A DNA stretch of 10,368 bases from positions 1 to 10,368 of the forward strand of contig JAPLSD010000123.1 in NCBI GenBank assembly GCA_026398835.1, in the 5' to 3' direction. The DNA comes from Pseudomonas sp. (lineage in GTDB: Bacteria; Pseudomonadota; Gammaproteobacteria; Pseudomonadales; Pseudomonadaceae). Each line of letters starts with the position of its first letter. The stretch's first letter is position 1. Below the pieces are notes generated by a model. The model had not been told where the DNA came from. It did not search any database and worked only from the letters and a program-made list of their open reading frames with translations. The translations under genes and the position numbers were made by a program. Of this stretch, positions 1-6,587 are shown one piece after another.

Positions 1-1
1 A

Positions 2-343
2 GCTCAGGTCGGTTTCGACTGGCCTGACGCCTTGCCGGTAATCGACAAGGTTCGTGAAGAGCTCGATGAAGTGCTCGAAGCCATGGCCGATAACGACTCT
101 GCGGCTATCGCCGATGAGGTGGGTGATCTGCTGTTTGTCGTGGTGAATCTGGCCCGGCATCTCAAGGTCGATCCGGAAACCGCCTTGCGTGGTGCCAACG
201 TCAAATTCGAGCGACGTTTCCGATTTATCGAACAGGCATTGCGCGATACCCACCGTCCCATAGAAGATTGCACCCTCGAAGAGTTGGACGCCTTGTGGGG
301 CGAAGCCAAACGCCAGGAAAAGAATTTGCCCAGCTGCGGCTGA
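2..343 (+). CDS. mazG: MazG nucleoside triphosphate pyrophosphohydrolase, C-terminal part (5' end outside window)
   Basis: Only the last 113 residues are present, and the reading frame is open from base 2. MazG hydrolyses (d)NTPs to the monophosphate plus pyrophosphate in the cytoplasm; it is linked to nucleotide-pool cleaning and, in E. coli, to ppGpp levels under starvation. The visible part is the C-terminal MazG domain. The Mg-binding signature is intact: an EELDE block (E-E-x-x-E), followed about 20 residues later by DEVGDLL (the E-x-x-D half). After it come the family-typical VNLARHL and a KFERRF block, and the protein ends in an LDALWGEAKRQE tail like that of E. coli MazG. The DUF2058 gene starts about 24 bases downstream on the same strand, so the two are probably co-transcribed. 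Nothing looks broken; the truncation is only the window edge. Confidence 0.93.
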   Translation, partial: AQVGFDWPDALPVIDKVREELDEVLEAMADNDSAAIADEVGDLLFVVVNLARHLKVDPETALRGANVKFERRFRFIEQALRDTHRPIEDCTLEELDALWGEAKRQEKNLPSCG

Positions 344-367
344 GCCGTTGCCTAAGTGAGTAAGTAC

Positions 368-907
368 ATGAGCCTTTCCCTTCGCGACCAGTTGCTCAAA
401 GCAGGGCTGGTCAACCAAAAGCAGGCCAAACAGGTCGGCAAAGAAAAACAGAAACAACAGCGCCTGGTTCACAAAGGCCAGATTGAACAGGACGATACCC
501 AGCAGCGACTGGCCCAGGAAGCCCTGGCTGAGAAGGTCAAGCGCGACCAGGAGCTCAATCGTCAGCAACAGGAAAAGGTCGAGCAAAAAGCCCGTGCCGC
601 GCAGATCAAGCAATTGATCGAAGTGACACGCCTGCCGAAGCTGACCACTGAGGATTACTACAACTTCGTTGACGACAAAAAGGTCAAGCGCCTGTCGGTG
701 AACACCTTGATGCGCAACAAGCTCAGCAATGGTTCGCTGGCGATTGTCCATCATGGCGGCGGTTACGAGGTGATCCCCCGTGAGGCGGCGCTGAAGATCC
801 AGGAGCGCGATCCGCAACGTATTGTCCAGCTCAACGTGGTGACCGAAGCGCCGGATGAGGATGATCCGTACGCGGCTTATCAGATCCCGGATGATCTGAT
901 GTGGTAA
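368..907 (+). CDS. DUF2058 family protein (YaiL-like)
   Basis: This 179-residue protein matches the DUF2058 family, whose E. coli member YaiL is also about 179 residues and has no firmly established biochemical role (described as nucleoprotein- or polynucleotide-associated). The start LSLRDQLLKAGLV and the acidic end DEDDPYAAYQIPDDLMW are the family's two most conserved stretches. Residues of about 15-85 are rich in K, Q, E and R with no prolines, which suggests a long charged helix or coiled coil; the second half is a compact domain. I see no signal peptide or membrane segment. I chose the ATG at 368 because it aligns with the family N-terminus. An in-frame GTG at 356 would add four residues (MSKY) but has no Shine-Dalgarno sequence. 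The gene follows mazG closely and ends just before a strong terminator. Confidence 0.88.
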   Translation: MSLSLRDQLLKAGLVNQKQAKQVGKEKQKQQRLVHKGQIEQDDTQQRLAQEALAEKVKRDQELNRQQQEKVEQKARAAQIKQLIEVTRLPKLTTEDYYNFVDDKKVKRLSVNTLMRNKLSNGSLAIVHHGGGYEVIPREAALKIQERDPQRIVQLNVVTEAPDEDDPYAAYQIPDDLMW

Positions 908-920
908 CGGATTAGAAAAA

Positions 921-946
921 ACAAACCCCGCTTCGGCGGGGTTTGT
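921..946. terminator. Bidirectional rho-independent terminator after the DUF2058 gene
   Basis: A perfect 11-base-pair stem (ACAAACCCCGC with its complement) is closed by a TTCG tetraloop on a C-G pair, a very stable hairpin. On the plus strand it is followed by only a short T-containing tail. On the minus strand it runs into a run of six T's (the A run at 915-920 plus the terminal A), so it is at least as good a stop for the minus-strand gene that ends at 997. It therefore separates the two convergent transcription units. Confidence 0.9.
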
Positions 947-996
947 CATGTTGCAGCTCTCGTGGGGAGGGTAATCCCGGCGTGCAGATACTTTTC

Positions 997-1302
997 TTAC
1001 AGGGCCTGGTCAGGAACTGTGCTCCAGATCAGCAAACCGAAGACGCTGATATTGATCAACCACAGGAACAAAAATATCGAATGTGTCCTGATCCACGCTC
1101 TGCGATATAGCGCAATGGCGACAGCTGTCTGGACAAGCAAAAAAGACGCGCCGCCTGGAGGGATAGCCATGATGTAGGTATAGGGCTCAAAGACGCCTAA
1201 TTTGAAATAGATATAGAGTTCAGCCACATTGAAGGGGAAAACGAGGACGCAGGCGGTACATAAAATGACCGAAATCTGCCAGTTTCTACTTGAGTCCTTC
1301 AA
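997..1302 (-). CDS. Small three-helix membrane protein, unknown; overlaps the hydrolase gene
   Basis: This predicted 101-residue protein belongs to no family I can name. Three hydrophobic stretches stand out, at about residues 10-28, 48-66 and 74-94, with basic residues (YRRAWIRTH) between the second and third, so it should be an inner-membrane protein. The start is a TTG at 1302. An in-frame stop lies two codons upstream and the next Met is near residue 45, so this start is nearly forced; a GAGAGG Shine-Dalgarno sequence (1310-1315) lies seven bases ahead of it. The gene overlaps the 3' end of the hydrolase gene by 17 bases, which implies translational coupling. One sampled line (1201-1260) is 45 percent GC, well below the neighbouring core genes. 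The pairing resembles an effector with a membrane immunity partner, but that is inference only. Confidence 0.7.
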   Translation of the reverse strand: MKDSSRNWQISVILCTACVLVFPFNVAELYIYFKLGVFEPYTYIMAIPPGGASFLLVQTAVAIALYRRAWIRTHSIFLFLWLINISVFGLLIWSTVPDQAL

Positions 1303-2317
1303 CCTTTAACCTCTCGGCCAATTGACGTCGCCGAACCTCCCCCTGTTCGCCTGCGACTCCATAGAAGAAATGTCCTTGACCGGAGCCTGATAGCTGCGAC
1401 TCCATCATTTGTTCGCTCAAGCTGGACAGGCTCGCGATTAACTCTGCTTCGGACATTCCGGCATAGATTCTGTCATCTTTATTGGTCAAATCGATGACCA
1501 GTACACGCTTTATTCCTCTGATTCCTTTCAGTTCACTTAGAAATTCTTGCGATATCGGGGATCCGATGAGTACCAGGTTGTCAATAACCTCTCCTTTTTC
1601 AGCATAGAAAAGGGCGGTCTGTGCAGCAACAAGAGATCCCCATGAATACCCAATCAAGTTGAACTGGCCGTTTTGCGGCAGTTGTCGACTGATCCCAGCC
1701 GCCTGAAGGCTCCAATCCGTACTGACTTTGAATGGGCCTGTGGCTGTAAAGCCAGAGATTGAGCGGGCTGGGTAGCGGTATTTCATGACCGCTGCTGCGT
1801 CGACAAAAATTCCTTCGGTGAGTTTTCCAGCAATGGCTCCGTCAATGCCGACGGACACCAGTTTTTCTATCTGGCTTGGTATGTAATCCCCCTCCATGCC
1901 TGCGCCCCCCAAAAAGACGGTTAAACCGTCTTTAGGTAGATAACGTGCCATGGTGAGAGGAGAAAGCGGGGTGTACGGCAGTTCCGAGTCTGGCTGAGTC
2001 GTTTTAGCGCCACCAAAGATGACTCCTTGATATGTGTCTTTCGTTGAGAGGGGCTTTGGGAATAAGGGGCTGAACGGTCTATCCAGAATCACATACCAAC
2101 GTTGAGACTCAAGAATCTGCTCTATTTCACGGTGACGTGTACTGCTATCACTGCTCAGCCATTTTTTGTGTTCAGCAGCGAATTCCGAAATTCCCCAAAG
2201 GCGATCAAATCCTTTCCCTTCCAGTGCATCATGAATTACCCAAGCTGCAAAAAATGGAGATTCGACTTTATGTTTTTCCCAGCTGTTTAGCTGACTGTGT
2301 TTGACTAACTTGTTCAT
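1286..2317 (-). CDS. Alpha/beta-hydrolase fold protein (putative esterase/lipase-like), accessory
   Basis: This 343-residue protein has no signal peptide or membrane helix. The C-terminal half looks like an alpha/beta hydrolase: the nucleophile elbow GYSWGS places a candidate catalytic Ser at residue 225 after a hydrophobic strand (FNLIG), a later strand RVLVIDLTNKDD offers an Asp (276 or 281-282), and GQGHFFYG gives the His at 316. All three are in the expected order. Residues 1-120 are not recognised and may be a separate domain or lid. The substrate is unknown. The ATG at 2317 is the first possible start after an in-frame stop, with only a weak, distant AAGGGA upstream. It is followed by the overlapping small membrane protein gene. 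Base composition is lower in GC than the flanks (27 of 60 in bases 1561-1620). It could be a secreted-effector-type lipase or a metabolic esterase; the window contains no secretion genes to decide. Confidence 0.75.
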   Translation of the reverse strand: MNKLVKHSQLNSWEKHKVESPFFAAWVIHDALEGKGFDRLWGISEFAAEHKKWLSSDSSTRHREIEQILESQRWYVILDRPFSPLFPKPLSTKDTYQGVIFGGAKTTQPDSELPYTPLSPLTMARYLPKDGLTVFLGGAGMEGDYIPSQIEKLVSVGIDGAIAGKLTEGIFVDAAAVMKYRYPARSISGFTATGPFKVSTDWSLQAAGISRQLPQNGQFNLIGYSWGSLVAAQTALFYAEKGEVIDNLVLIGSPISQEFLSELKGIRGIKRVLVIDLTNKDDRIYAGMSEAELIASLSSLSEQMMESQLSGSGQGHFFYGVAGEQGEVRRRQLAERLKVEGLK

Positions 2318-2587
2318 GGTTGTAGTTGTGGTCCCTTACGTTTTTGTCCTTGGTGTTCAGGTCGTCGCTCTTGGGTATTTCTTCTTTAATTTGAAGCCTG
2401 CGGGTACGCATGGGCAGGCTGTGTGTCTCTTTTCAAACCGCCGGCGATAAACTAAGTGCTTCTCCTCATTTGCTCTCTCTTTGCCGTGCTTGAGGCAGTT
2501 GGACGGGGGAGGGGTATTTTTGCTGTTATCGAGCCCGCTGGGCTGTAGTACGTTGCCGAGTTTTCTGAAGGGATAGTCTCGTTTGCC

Positions 2588-2617
2588 GATCGTTCCCACG
2601 CAGGAGTGGGAACGATC
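2588..2617. repeat. Palindromic intergenic repeat (REP-like)
   Basis: Two perfect 12-base arms, GATCGTTCCCAC and GTGGGAACGATC, flank a six-base centre GCAGGA. The core resembles the CGTTCCCACG...GTGGGAACG extragenic palindromes that I recall as scattered in many copies through fluorescens-group genomes. Its position between two transcription units and next to a terminator fits that class. It could also simply fold as an additional transcription-ending hairpin, but no T tract follows it. Copy number cannot be judged from one window. Confidence 0.6.
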
Positions 2618-2642
2618 AACTCTGCGGCGATTAATCACAGAC

Positions 2643-2674
2643 GAAAAAAAGCCCCGCATCAGCGAGGCCCTTTT
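2643..2674 (-). terminator. Rho-independent terminator of the purM-purN-DUF3108 operon
   Basis: Read on the minus strand, a hairpin with arms GCCTCGC and GCGGGGC (one G-T wobble, TGAT loop) is followed directly by a run of seven T's. It lies 13 bases past the DUF3108 stop codon, the right place to end this operon. The A-rich side on the other strand also supports some bidirectional function. Confidence 0.85.
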
Positions 2675-2687
2675 GATTCGATCCGGA

Positions 2688-3401
2688 TCAGCTGCCTTTG
2701 ACAGTCTTGCCGTTGACGTTGCCGTCCAGGAGCATGATGTTGTACTCCTTGCCGTCGGTCTCAACCTGACGCAGGGCTACCAGAATGTAGCCCCAGTCTT
2801 TGGCGAACCACATTTCGGTGATGCGTTTGTTCTGTGTCGGGTCGCGGACACGCTCGACCTTGATCGCATCGACCGAACCTGCCTTGGTCTGGACTTTCTC
2901 TTGGCCGATCACGCGGAAGTCATAGGTGTCCATCTCTTCACCTTCGACCACCTGATAACTCATGCTTTTCTTGCCGGCCGCCACATCACGCTGCAGGGCC
3001 AATTGATAGGTGGACTTGTCCAGGAAGCCGCTATTGAGTGGTACTTTGACCGGGTCGCCGCGGTCGGTGCCGGTAACCATTTTGGTCGACCAATCGAAAT
3101 CCAGGTCAATTTTTTTGGCTTTGCCCAGACCGCCCCGTTCAAAGTGGTAGGTCTGTGGCAGCAGGGTGTCCTTGTCGAGGCGCAGGGTGCTTTCCTCAGT
3201 CAGGCTGGCGACCAGCATGGAGGCCTTGAAATTCAAGGTCCAGGTGCCGTTGGCATTTTTCGACAGGCTGCGCTCGGCCGAACCGCTCATGGGAAGTTGC
3301 TTCCAGTCGGCGGTATAGCTGGCGGAGAAAGGTTGAAGGTCTGCTGCCTGCACAACCGGCAGGGCGAGCAGAGCACAAGCGAAGAGCAGGGCACGACGCA
3401 T
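2688..3401 (-). CDS. DUF3108 domain-containing exported protein
   Basis: This 237-residue protein begins with a Sec signal peptide (MRRALLFACALLALPVVQA, probable cleavage near residue 19 or 20), so it should be periplasmic or envelope-associated. The mature part is rich in beta-prone segments: FSASYTADWKQLPMSGSAERSL, a TYHFERGG block, a YDFRVIGQEKV block and the closing EMWFAKDWGYILVALRQVE. These are the pattern I associate with DUF3108, a family of unknown function often found beside purN/purM in Pseudomonas. It has no catalytic motif I can identify. The start is fixed by a GGAG five bases before the ATG; this Shine-Dalgarno overlaps the purN stop codon (TAGGAG), so translation is likely coupled to purN. 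A terminator follows directly. Confidence 0.85.
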   Translation of the reverse strand: MRRALLFACALLALPVVQAADLQPFSASYTADWKQLPMSGSAERSLSKNANGTWTLNFKASMLVASLTEESTLRLDKDTLLPQTYHFERGGLGKAKKIDLDFDWSTKMVTGTDRGDPVKVPLNSGFLDKSTYQLALQRDVAAGKKSMSYQVVEGEEMDTYDFRVIGQEKVQTKAGSVDAIKVERVRDPTQNKRITEMWFAKDWGYILVALRQVETDGKEYNIMLLDGNVNGKTVKGS

Positions 3402-3409
3402 AAAATCTC

Positions 3410-4060
3410 CTAGATTCGAATCAAGTGGCCGCTGGCCGCAAGTAACTGACCATCCAATAATGCACCATGTTCACCCAGCGTTAACCGACCTTCGGCAAAC
3501 CAACGCACGGCCATCGGATAAATCTGGTGCTCCTGGACGTGGACTCGCTGCGCCAGACTCTGCGGCGAGTCGTCTAACTCTACCGGGATCACTGCCTGTA
3601 CGACCAGTGGTCCGCCATCGAGTTCCTCGGTCACGAAGTGCACGCTGCAGCCGTGCTCAGTGTCACCGGCCTCCAACGCTCGCTGATGAGTGTGTAACCC
3701 TTTGTATTTGGGTAGCAGCGAAGGATGAATATTCAGCAGGCGGCCCTGGTAATGACGCACGAAATCAGCGCTGAGGATGCGCATGAATCCGGCAAGGACG
3801 ACAAGCTTGGGTTCGAAGGCGTCGATCAGTTCGATCAAGGCCGCATCGAAGGCCTCGCGGCCCTCGAAAGCCTTGTGATCCAGAGTGCGGGTTTCGATAC
3901 CCGCATCGAAGGCACGTTGCAGGCCGTAGGCGTCAGCGCGGTTGGAGATCACCGCGCGGATGCGGGCCGGGTTGTCCCCGGCCTGACTGTCGTCGATCAG
4001 TGCCTGCAAGTTACTGCCGGTACCGGAAAGCAGCACTACTACATCACTGGTTGATGGCAT
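3410..4060 (-). CDS. purN: Phosphoribosylglycinamide formyltransferase (GAR transformylase)
   Basis: PurN transfers a formyl group from 10-formyltetrahydrofolate to GAR to make FGAR, the third step of de novo purine synthesis, in the cytoplasm. The 216-residue length is normal. The phosphate-binding loop LSGTGSNLQAL is at residues 11-21. The catalytic Asn and His sit in LLNIHPSLLPKYKG (N110, H112) and the catalytic Asp in TEELDGG (D148), so the active site is complete. I chose the ATG at 4060 because MPSTSDVVVLLSG aligns with the family start. The alternative ATG at 4072 overlaps the purM stop as TGATG and would add four residues; it cannot be excluded, since such overlaps are common in coupled genes. 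It is downstream of purM and eight bases upstream of the DUF3108 gene. Confidence 0.95.
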   Translation of the reverse strand: MPSTSDVVVLLSGTGSNLQALIDDSQAGDNPARIRAVISNRADAYGLQRAFDAGIETRTLDHKAFEGREAFDAALIELIDAFEPKLVVLAGFMRILSADFVRHYQGRLLNIHPSLLPKYKGLHTHQRALEAGDTEHGCSVHFVTEELDGGPLVVQAVIPVELDDSPQSLAQRVHVQEHQIYPMAVRWFAEGRLTLGEHGALLDGQLLAASGHLIRI

Positions 4061-4071
4061 CCGCTCTTGCA

Positions 4072-5130
4072 TCAGTGCGACTTGAGGTTTTTCAGCTCGA
4101 CCGAAGCTGCGCCTTCGGCGGCAGTGGCGATCTGGCCGATGACCCACGGTTGCTCGCCGGCTTCACGCAGAACGTTCAGGGCCGTTTCAACGTGCTCCTG
4201 AGCGACGCAGATCACCATGCCAACGCCACAGTTCAGTACGCGGTGCATTTCCACCTCTTCAACGTTGCCTTTCTCTTGCAGCCAGTCGAAGACCGCCGGG
4301 CGCTGCCAGCTGGCGACGTCAACTACGGCCTGAGCGCCTTTAGGCAGCACACGCGGGATGTTGTCGAGCAAGCCGCCACCGGTGATGTGGGCCATGGCTT
4401 TGACGGCGCCAGTGTCTTTGATCAGCTTGAGCAGCGGCTTCACATAGATACGGGTCGGGGCCATCAACAGGTCGGTCAGCGGTTTGCCGTCGAGCTGGAT
4501 GTTTTCGATGTCGGCGCCGGAGACTTCGATGATCTTGCGGATCAGCGAGTAACCATTGGAGTGCGGACCGGAAGATGGCAGGGCGAGCAGGGCATCGCCA
4601 GCGGCGACTTTCGAACCGTCGATGATTTCGGACTTCTCGACCACGCCGACGCAGAAACCGGCCAGGTCGTAGTCTTCGCCTTCGTACATGCCAGGCATTT
4701 CAGCGGTTTCGCCGCCGACCAGCGAGCAACCAGACAATTCGCAGCCAGCGCCGATGCCGGTCACTACCTGGGTAGCGGTTTCGACATTCAGTTTGCCGGT
4801 GGCGTAATAATCGAGGAAGAACAGCGGCTCTGCGCCGCACACCACCAGATCGTTGACGCACATGGCGACCAGGTCGATGCCGATGCTGTCGTGTTTATTC
4901 AGATTCAGCGCCAGGCGCAGCTTGGTGCCGACGCCGTCGGTGCCGGAGACCAGAACCGGTTGTTTGTAGCCGGCCGGGATTTCGCAGAGGGCGCCAAAAC
5001 CGCCCAGGCCGCCCATGACTTCCGGGCGCGCAGTGCGCTTGGCGACGCTCTTGATGCGTTCGACCAATGCTTCACCGGCGTCGATGTCTACACCGGCGTC
5101 CTTGTAGCTCAGGGAGGGTTGCTTGCTCAT
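4072..5130 (-). CDS. purM: Phosphoribosylformylglycinamidine cyclo-ligase (AIR synthetase)
   Basis: PurM closes the imidazole ring of FGAM with ATP to give AIR, the fifth step of purine synthesis. At 352 residues it is full length. The conserved blocks appear in order: GTDGVGTKL (63-71), [19 protein letters not shown] (90-108), GGETAEMPG (139-147), [11 protein letters not shown] (188-198), [13 protein letters not shown] (248-260) and CGVGM near residue 303. The ATG at 5130 gives the family start [16 protein letters not shown] and has AAAGG eight bases upstream; the frame is open for 22 further codons upstream, but these carry no conserved sequence. It is the first gene of the purM-purN-DUF3108 operon and is divergent from the DUF2066 gene. 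A possible -10 (TAAAAT on the minus strand, about 5259-5264) lies about 130 bases upstream. Confidence 0.97.
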   Translation of the reverse strand: MSKQPSLSYKDAGVDIDAGEALVERIKSVAKRTARPEVMGGLGGFGALCEIPAGYKQPVLVSGTDGVGTKLRLALNLNKHDSIGIDLVAMCVNDLVVCGAEPLFFLDYYATGKLNVETATQVVTGIGAGCELSGCSLVGGETAEMPGMYEGEDYDLAGFCVGVVEKSEIIDGSKVAAGDALLALPSSGPHSNGYSLIRKIIEVSGADIENIQLDGKPLTDLLMAPTRIYVKPLLKLIKDTGAVKAMAHITGGGLLDNIPRVLPKGAQAVVDVASWQRPAVFDWLQEKGNVEEVEMHRVLNCGVGMVICVAQEHVETALNVLREAGEQPWVIGQIATAAEGAASVELKNLKSH

Positions 5131-5508
5131 GATCCAGGCCTTTAGGGGGGATTCAGGGGTATCGACCGAGTCCAGTGAGACCGCTGAAAAAACCAATGCG
5201 CGTTTACTGCGCGAGAATTTCAGGGTGCCCAGCTGTTGCCGGTCTGCGAAGGCGCGCGATTTTATCAGGCTTGAGGGGCAGCGGCCATCCTCAGGCCGAC
5301 GGGCAGGGACATATCACGTTAAAAAAACCATTATTGCGCGTATTGGTCGCCTCGCCCATGGCTGTATAAGGTATAGCCTTTAACCGACTATCGTTATGAC
5401 AGTACGAAAACTTACCAAGGTCGTGTGAATATTTTGCTTAGGCGTGTGGTCACAGCCTTGCTCAATTGTGTTCATGCGGTCTCCGCTTTTAGCCGTCGGG
5501 AATCTTCC
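5131..5508. other. Divergent intergenic region between purM and the DUF2066 gene
   Basis: This 378-base stretch has no convincing gene. It must hold the promoters of both flanking operons. On the minus strand, GATAAAAT (5259-5266) is a plausible -10 for purM, although no good -35 is seen at the usual distance. On the plus strand, TTGGTC (5343-5348) and TATAAG (5365-5370) are 16 bases apart. An in-frame extension of the DUF2066 frame to a GTG at 5425 exists, but its residues do not look like a signal peptide. Confidence 0.5.
5343..5370 (+). promoter_or_regulatory. Candidate sigma-70 promoter for the DUF2066-perM transcription unit
   Basis: TTGGTC and TATAAG are separated by 16 bases and lie about 140 bases before the DUF2066 start codon. 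A second TATA-like hexamer, TATAGC, follows at 5372. The -35 matches the consensus only in its first three bases, so the call is tentative. Confidence 0.33.
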
Positions 5509-6552
5509 ATGCGTCTGTGTAAATTTCTAATTGTTGGCTGTTTGTCATTTGTCAGCCTGGCGAGTCATGCCGAAACCCTCAATGGTTTGTACCAAGTGCG
5601 CGAACCGGTCAGCGGCCAAACCCCTGAGGCGCGCGATCAAGCCACGCAAAAGGCCCTGGATACCCTGGTGCTGCGTATGACCGGTGACGCCAAAGCAGCA
5701 CAGAGCCCGGGGCTGGCGGCTATTCGCAAGGATCCGCAGCAGATCATCAGCCAATACGGCTATGACGCCGGGCCACCTGAAAGCCTGAAAGTCGATTTCG
5801 ATCCGGTCAGCACTGACCGCGCATTGCGTCAGGCCGGGCTGGCGTTGTGGGGTAGCAATCGCCCATCGATTCTCGGTTGGTGGCTGAACGATTCGGCTGA
5901 AGGCTCAAGCCTGGTAGGCGACGGTCAGGCCAGCGCAGTGCTGCTGCGTCGTGCCGCCCAGCACCGTGGTTTGCCGTTGCATTTGCCGATGGGTGACCTG
6001 AGTGAGCAGATTGTCGCTACTGCCCCGAATCTTGAAGGAACCGATCCGGCGCCGCTGCGTGCGGCTTCACAACGCTACGCCACTGACGCCTTGCTGGCGG
6101 TACATGCCCGCGAGGAGGGCGGACAGTGGCAGGCCAAGTGGCGTTTGTGGCTGGGCGATCAGCGTGAGCAGGGCAGTGTGCAGGGCGCCGATACCGCGGC
6201 CCTGGCCGATGCGGTCTTGCTGGCCGTCAGTCAGAAGCTGGCGCCACGCTTCGTTGCCAAGGCGGGAGTGTCGACCGAGCAGCTACTGGAAGTGCAAGGC
6301 ATGACTCTGGAACGCTATGCGACGCTTGGGCATTTACTTGAGCCGTTTGGTGCGAAATTGCAACGTGTCGAGGGCGACCGAGCCATTTACCGGGTCAATG
6401 GCAGCGCTGAGCAATTGCGAGCGCAGTTGGGGTTGGCGAAGTTGCAAGAGGTTCCCGCGGGTGCGGCGGTCGCGCCTGCTCAACCGGTGGCACAAGGCGC
6501 AGCGCCGGTTACTGCACCTGCACCGATGGCGCAATTGCGTTTCCGTTGGTAA
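5509..6552 (+). CDS. DUF2066 domain-containing exported protein
   Basis: This 347-residue protein has a Sec signal peptide (MRLCKFLIVGCLSFVSLASHA, cleavage after residue 21) and is therefore probably periplasmic. Family-typical features are the opening ETLNGLYQVREPV, the helix RDQATQKALDTLVLRMTG, the segment YDAGPPESLKVDFDP and the motif NRPSILGWWL, all matching DUF2066, whose function is unknown. The last 35 residues are rich in Ala, Pro and Gln, apparently an unstructured tail ending LRFRW. I chose the ATG at 5509 because it begins the signal peptide and has GGGA about seven bases upstream; a GTG at 5425 would bury the signal peptide 28 residues in. The permease gene follows after 35 bases, so they probably form an operon. 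Confidence 0.87.
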   Translation: MRLCKFLIVGCLSFVSLASHAETLNGLYQVREPVSGQTPEARDQATQKALDTLVLRMTGDAKAAQSPGLAAIRKDPQQIISQYGYDAGPPESLKVDFDPVSTDRALRQAGLALWGSNRPSILGWWLNDSAEGSSLVGDGQASAVLLRRAAQHRGLPLHLPMGDLSEQIVATAPNLEGTDPAPLRAASQRYATDALLAVHAREEGGQWQAKWRLWLGDQREQGSVQGADTAALADAVLLAVSQKLAPRFVAKAGVSTEQLLEVQGMTLERYATLGHLLEPFGAKLQRVEGDRAIYRVNGSAEQLRAQLGLAKLQEVPAGAAVAPAQPVAQGAAPVTAPAPMAQLRFRW

Positions 6553-6587
6553 GTGGTTCTTTCCTTATATAGAAGCTGGAGTGGTTC

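Larger units (their letters stand above)
2318..2687. other. 370-base stretch without a convincing gene, upstream of the hydrolase gene
   Basis: I see no credible coding region here. Open frames on the minus strand run through the DUF3108 terminator or overlap the hydrolase start and look like chance. The stretch holds the DUF3108 terminator (2643-2674), a perfect palindromic repeat (2588-2617) and a smaller inverted repeat AGCCTGC/GCAGGCT (2395-2401 and 2414-2420) that would lie in the leader of the hydrolase transcript. The hydrolase promoter should be in this region, but I cannot point to a good -35/-10 pair. Confidence 0.5.

Noticed and set aside
2268..2411. 47-residue minus-strand open frame overlapping the hydrolase start
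   Set aside because: It has no Shine-Dalgarno sequence, resembles no family, is highly charged and low in complexity, and is explained as a chance frame across the leader.
2357..2764. 135-residue minus-strand open frame across the DUF3108 3' end
   Set aside because: It runs through the operon terminator and the palindrome, is very rich in Arg, Ser and Thr like an out-of-frame reading, and has no recognisable domain.
2583..3413. 276-codon plus-strand open frame opposite the DUF3108 gene
   Set aside because: It is an antisense shadow that even starts inside the palindrome and terminator region; the minus strand has the signal peptide, Shine-Dalgarno and terminator.
4000..5145. Long plus-strand open frame of 381 codons opposite purM
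   Set aside because: It is the antisense shadow of purM in a GC-rich gene; the minus-strand frame carries all conserved AIR synthetase motifs.
5187..5212. GCGC-GCGC hairpin followed by six T's on the minus strand in the purM leader
   Set aside because: The stem is only four base pairs with a seven-base loop and the T run starts several bases later, too weak for a terminator or attenuator.
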